Of a stretch of DNA of 32,799 nt, positions 32,568-32,799 are shown piece by piece. Both the position numbers and the translations under genes were made by a program. The stretch's first letter is position 1; every line of letters starts with the position of its first letter. Source of the stretch: Candidatus Thorarchaeota archaeon (GTDB lineage Archaea; Asgardarchaeota; Thorarchaeia; Thorarchaeales; Thorarchaeaceae); assembly GCA_018238825.1 (NCBI GenBank), contig JABCSP010000003.1, positions 1-32,799 of the forward strand, in the 5' to 3' direction. The notes beneath the pieces were generated by a model. That model was not told the DNA's origin. It searched no databases and saw only the letters and a program-made list of their open reading frames with translations.

Positions 32568-32799
32568 ATGGCAGAGTGCAGACAGACCGCAGTCGCCCTC
32601 TATAAAAGTTATCTCAAACTAAGAAAGAAAAAAGGATGGAACACCTCACGCCCCACCTCAATCAATAGTAGTCGACGTATACCACGGTGGATATTCTCTC
32701 AGAGATTCAAGTTGAACGAAAAAGAAACTTCTGTTTCTCGATGGTGGCTTGATATCAGGGATTCTCTTGATTCTGTCAAGGAGGGAAGAGTGTATCATG
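32568..32799 (+). CDS. Partial open frame resembling a TnpB-like N-terminus, runs off the window
   Basis: From ATG 32568 the frame stays open to the edge (about 77 codons). It contains AVALYKSYLKLRKKKGW, a proline/serine segment, and SVSRWWLDIRDSLDSVKEGR near the end, which resemble the N-terminal region of TnpB/Cas12-like transposon proteins. This is weak resemblance from memory. The start is not certain; the frame extends upstream to a stop, and an alternative frame from an ATG near 32509 ends at 32602. No left terminal motif or tnpA is seen. Confidence 0.35.
   Translation, partial: MAECRQTAVALYKSYLKLRKKKGWNTSRPTSINSSRRIPRWIFSQRFKLNEKETSVSRWWLDIRDSLDSVKEGRVYH

Noticed and set aside
1..32799. 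CRISPR arrays or complete insertion sequences
   Set aside because: No direct repeats with regular spacers and no full transposase were seen; the repeats found are inside RPA and PolD.

Overview
This window is archaeal chromosome, most likely from an Asgard archaeon near Thorarchaeota (placement is inference). The archaeal markers are direct: aIF5B, eL24/eS28/L7Ae, RpoD and RpoN, glycerol-1-phosphate dehydrogenase, CDP-archaeol synthase, PolD large subunit, RadA and RadB, and tRNA genes with bulge-helix-bulge introns. An Arf-type small GTPase and an Elf1-like elongation factor point toward Asgard. Most of the window looks AT-leaning; single 60-base lines I counted give about 43-45% GC outside the radA block and 52-58% inside it.

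Layout. Bases 1-2170: the 3' part of an M3 oligopeptidase, a tRNA-Ser(GCU) interrupted by two introns (minus strand), and the SRP (7S) RNA (plus strand). Bases 2175-5680: the L7Ae-S28e-L24e-NDK-IF5B neighbourhood familiar from other archaea, with ndk turned round. Bases 5804-7502: G1P dehydrogenase and an Arf-like GTPase. Bases 7560-10610: rpoD-rpl18e-rpl13-rps9-rpoN-rps2, preceded by a leader with three small hairpins. Bases 10615-14452: a minus-strand operon for the archaeal mevalonate route (mevalonate kinase, anhydromevalonate-phosphate decarboxylase, both subunits of phosphomevalonate dehydratase). Bases 14601-17444: an orphan C5-cytosine methyltransferase, a SPOUT-like protein, an intron-containing tRNA-Pro(CGG), a metallophosphoesterase and a SWIM zinc-finger protein. 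Bases 17529-20385: a secreted membrane-anchored protein, an EngB-type GTPase, two small genes including a 40-residue membrane protein, Elf1, and a small winged-helix protein. Bases 20364-28635: SufS-like desulfurase, a five-OB-fold RPA, PolD large subunit, and a four-CBS protein. Bases 28816-32350: CarS, RadB, a GC-richer RadA plus zinc-ribbon/winged-helix pair, and a small membrane protein. From 32568 to the edge an open frame resembles the N-terminus of a TnpB-like protein.

Themes. Two lipid steps (G1PDH and CarS) and most of an isoprenoid pathway lie together with transcription, translation and replication/recombination genes. Many starts should be moved downstream of the longest open frame, because Shine-Dalgarno sequences (GGAGG, AGGTGA) or TATA boxes sit just ahead of internal start codons; coordinates below use those starts.

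The least ordinary items are the doubly interrupted tRNA-Ser with a T-loop intron, the inverted ndk with a C-terminal extension, the repeat-expanded zinc-ribbon region of PolD, the duplicated OB folds in RPA, the structured leader before rpoD, and the compositionally distinct radA block. I see no CRISPR array, no intein and no complete mobile element.
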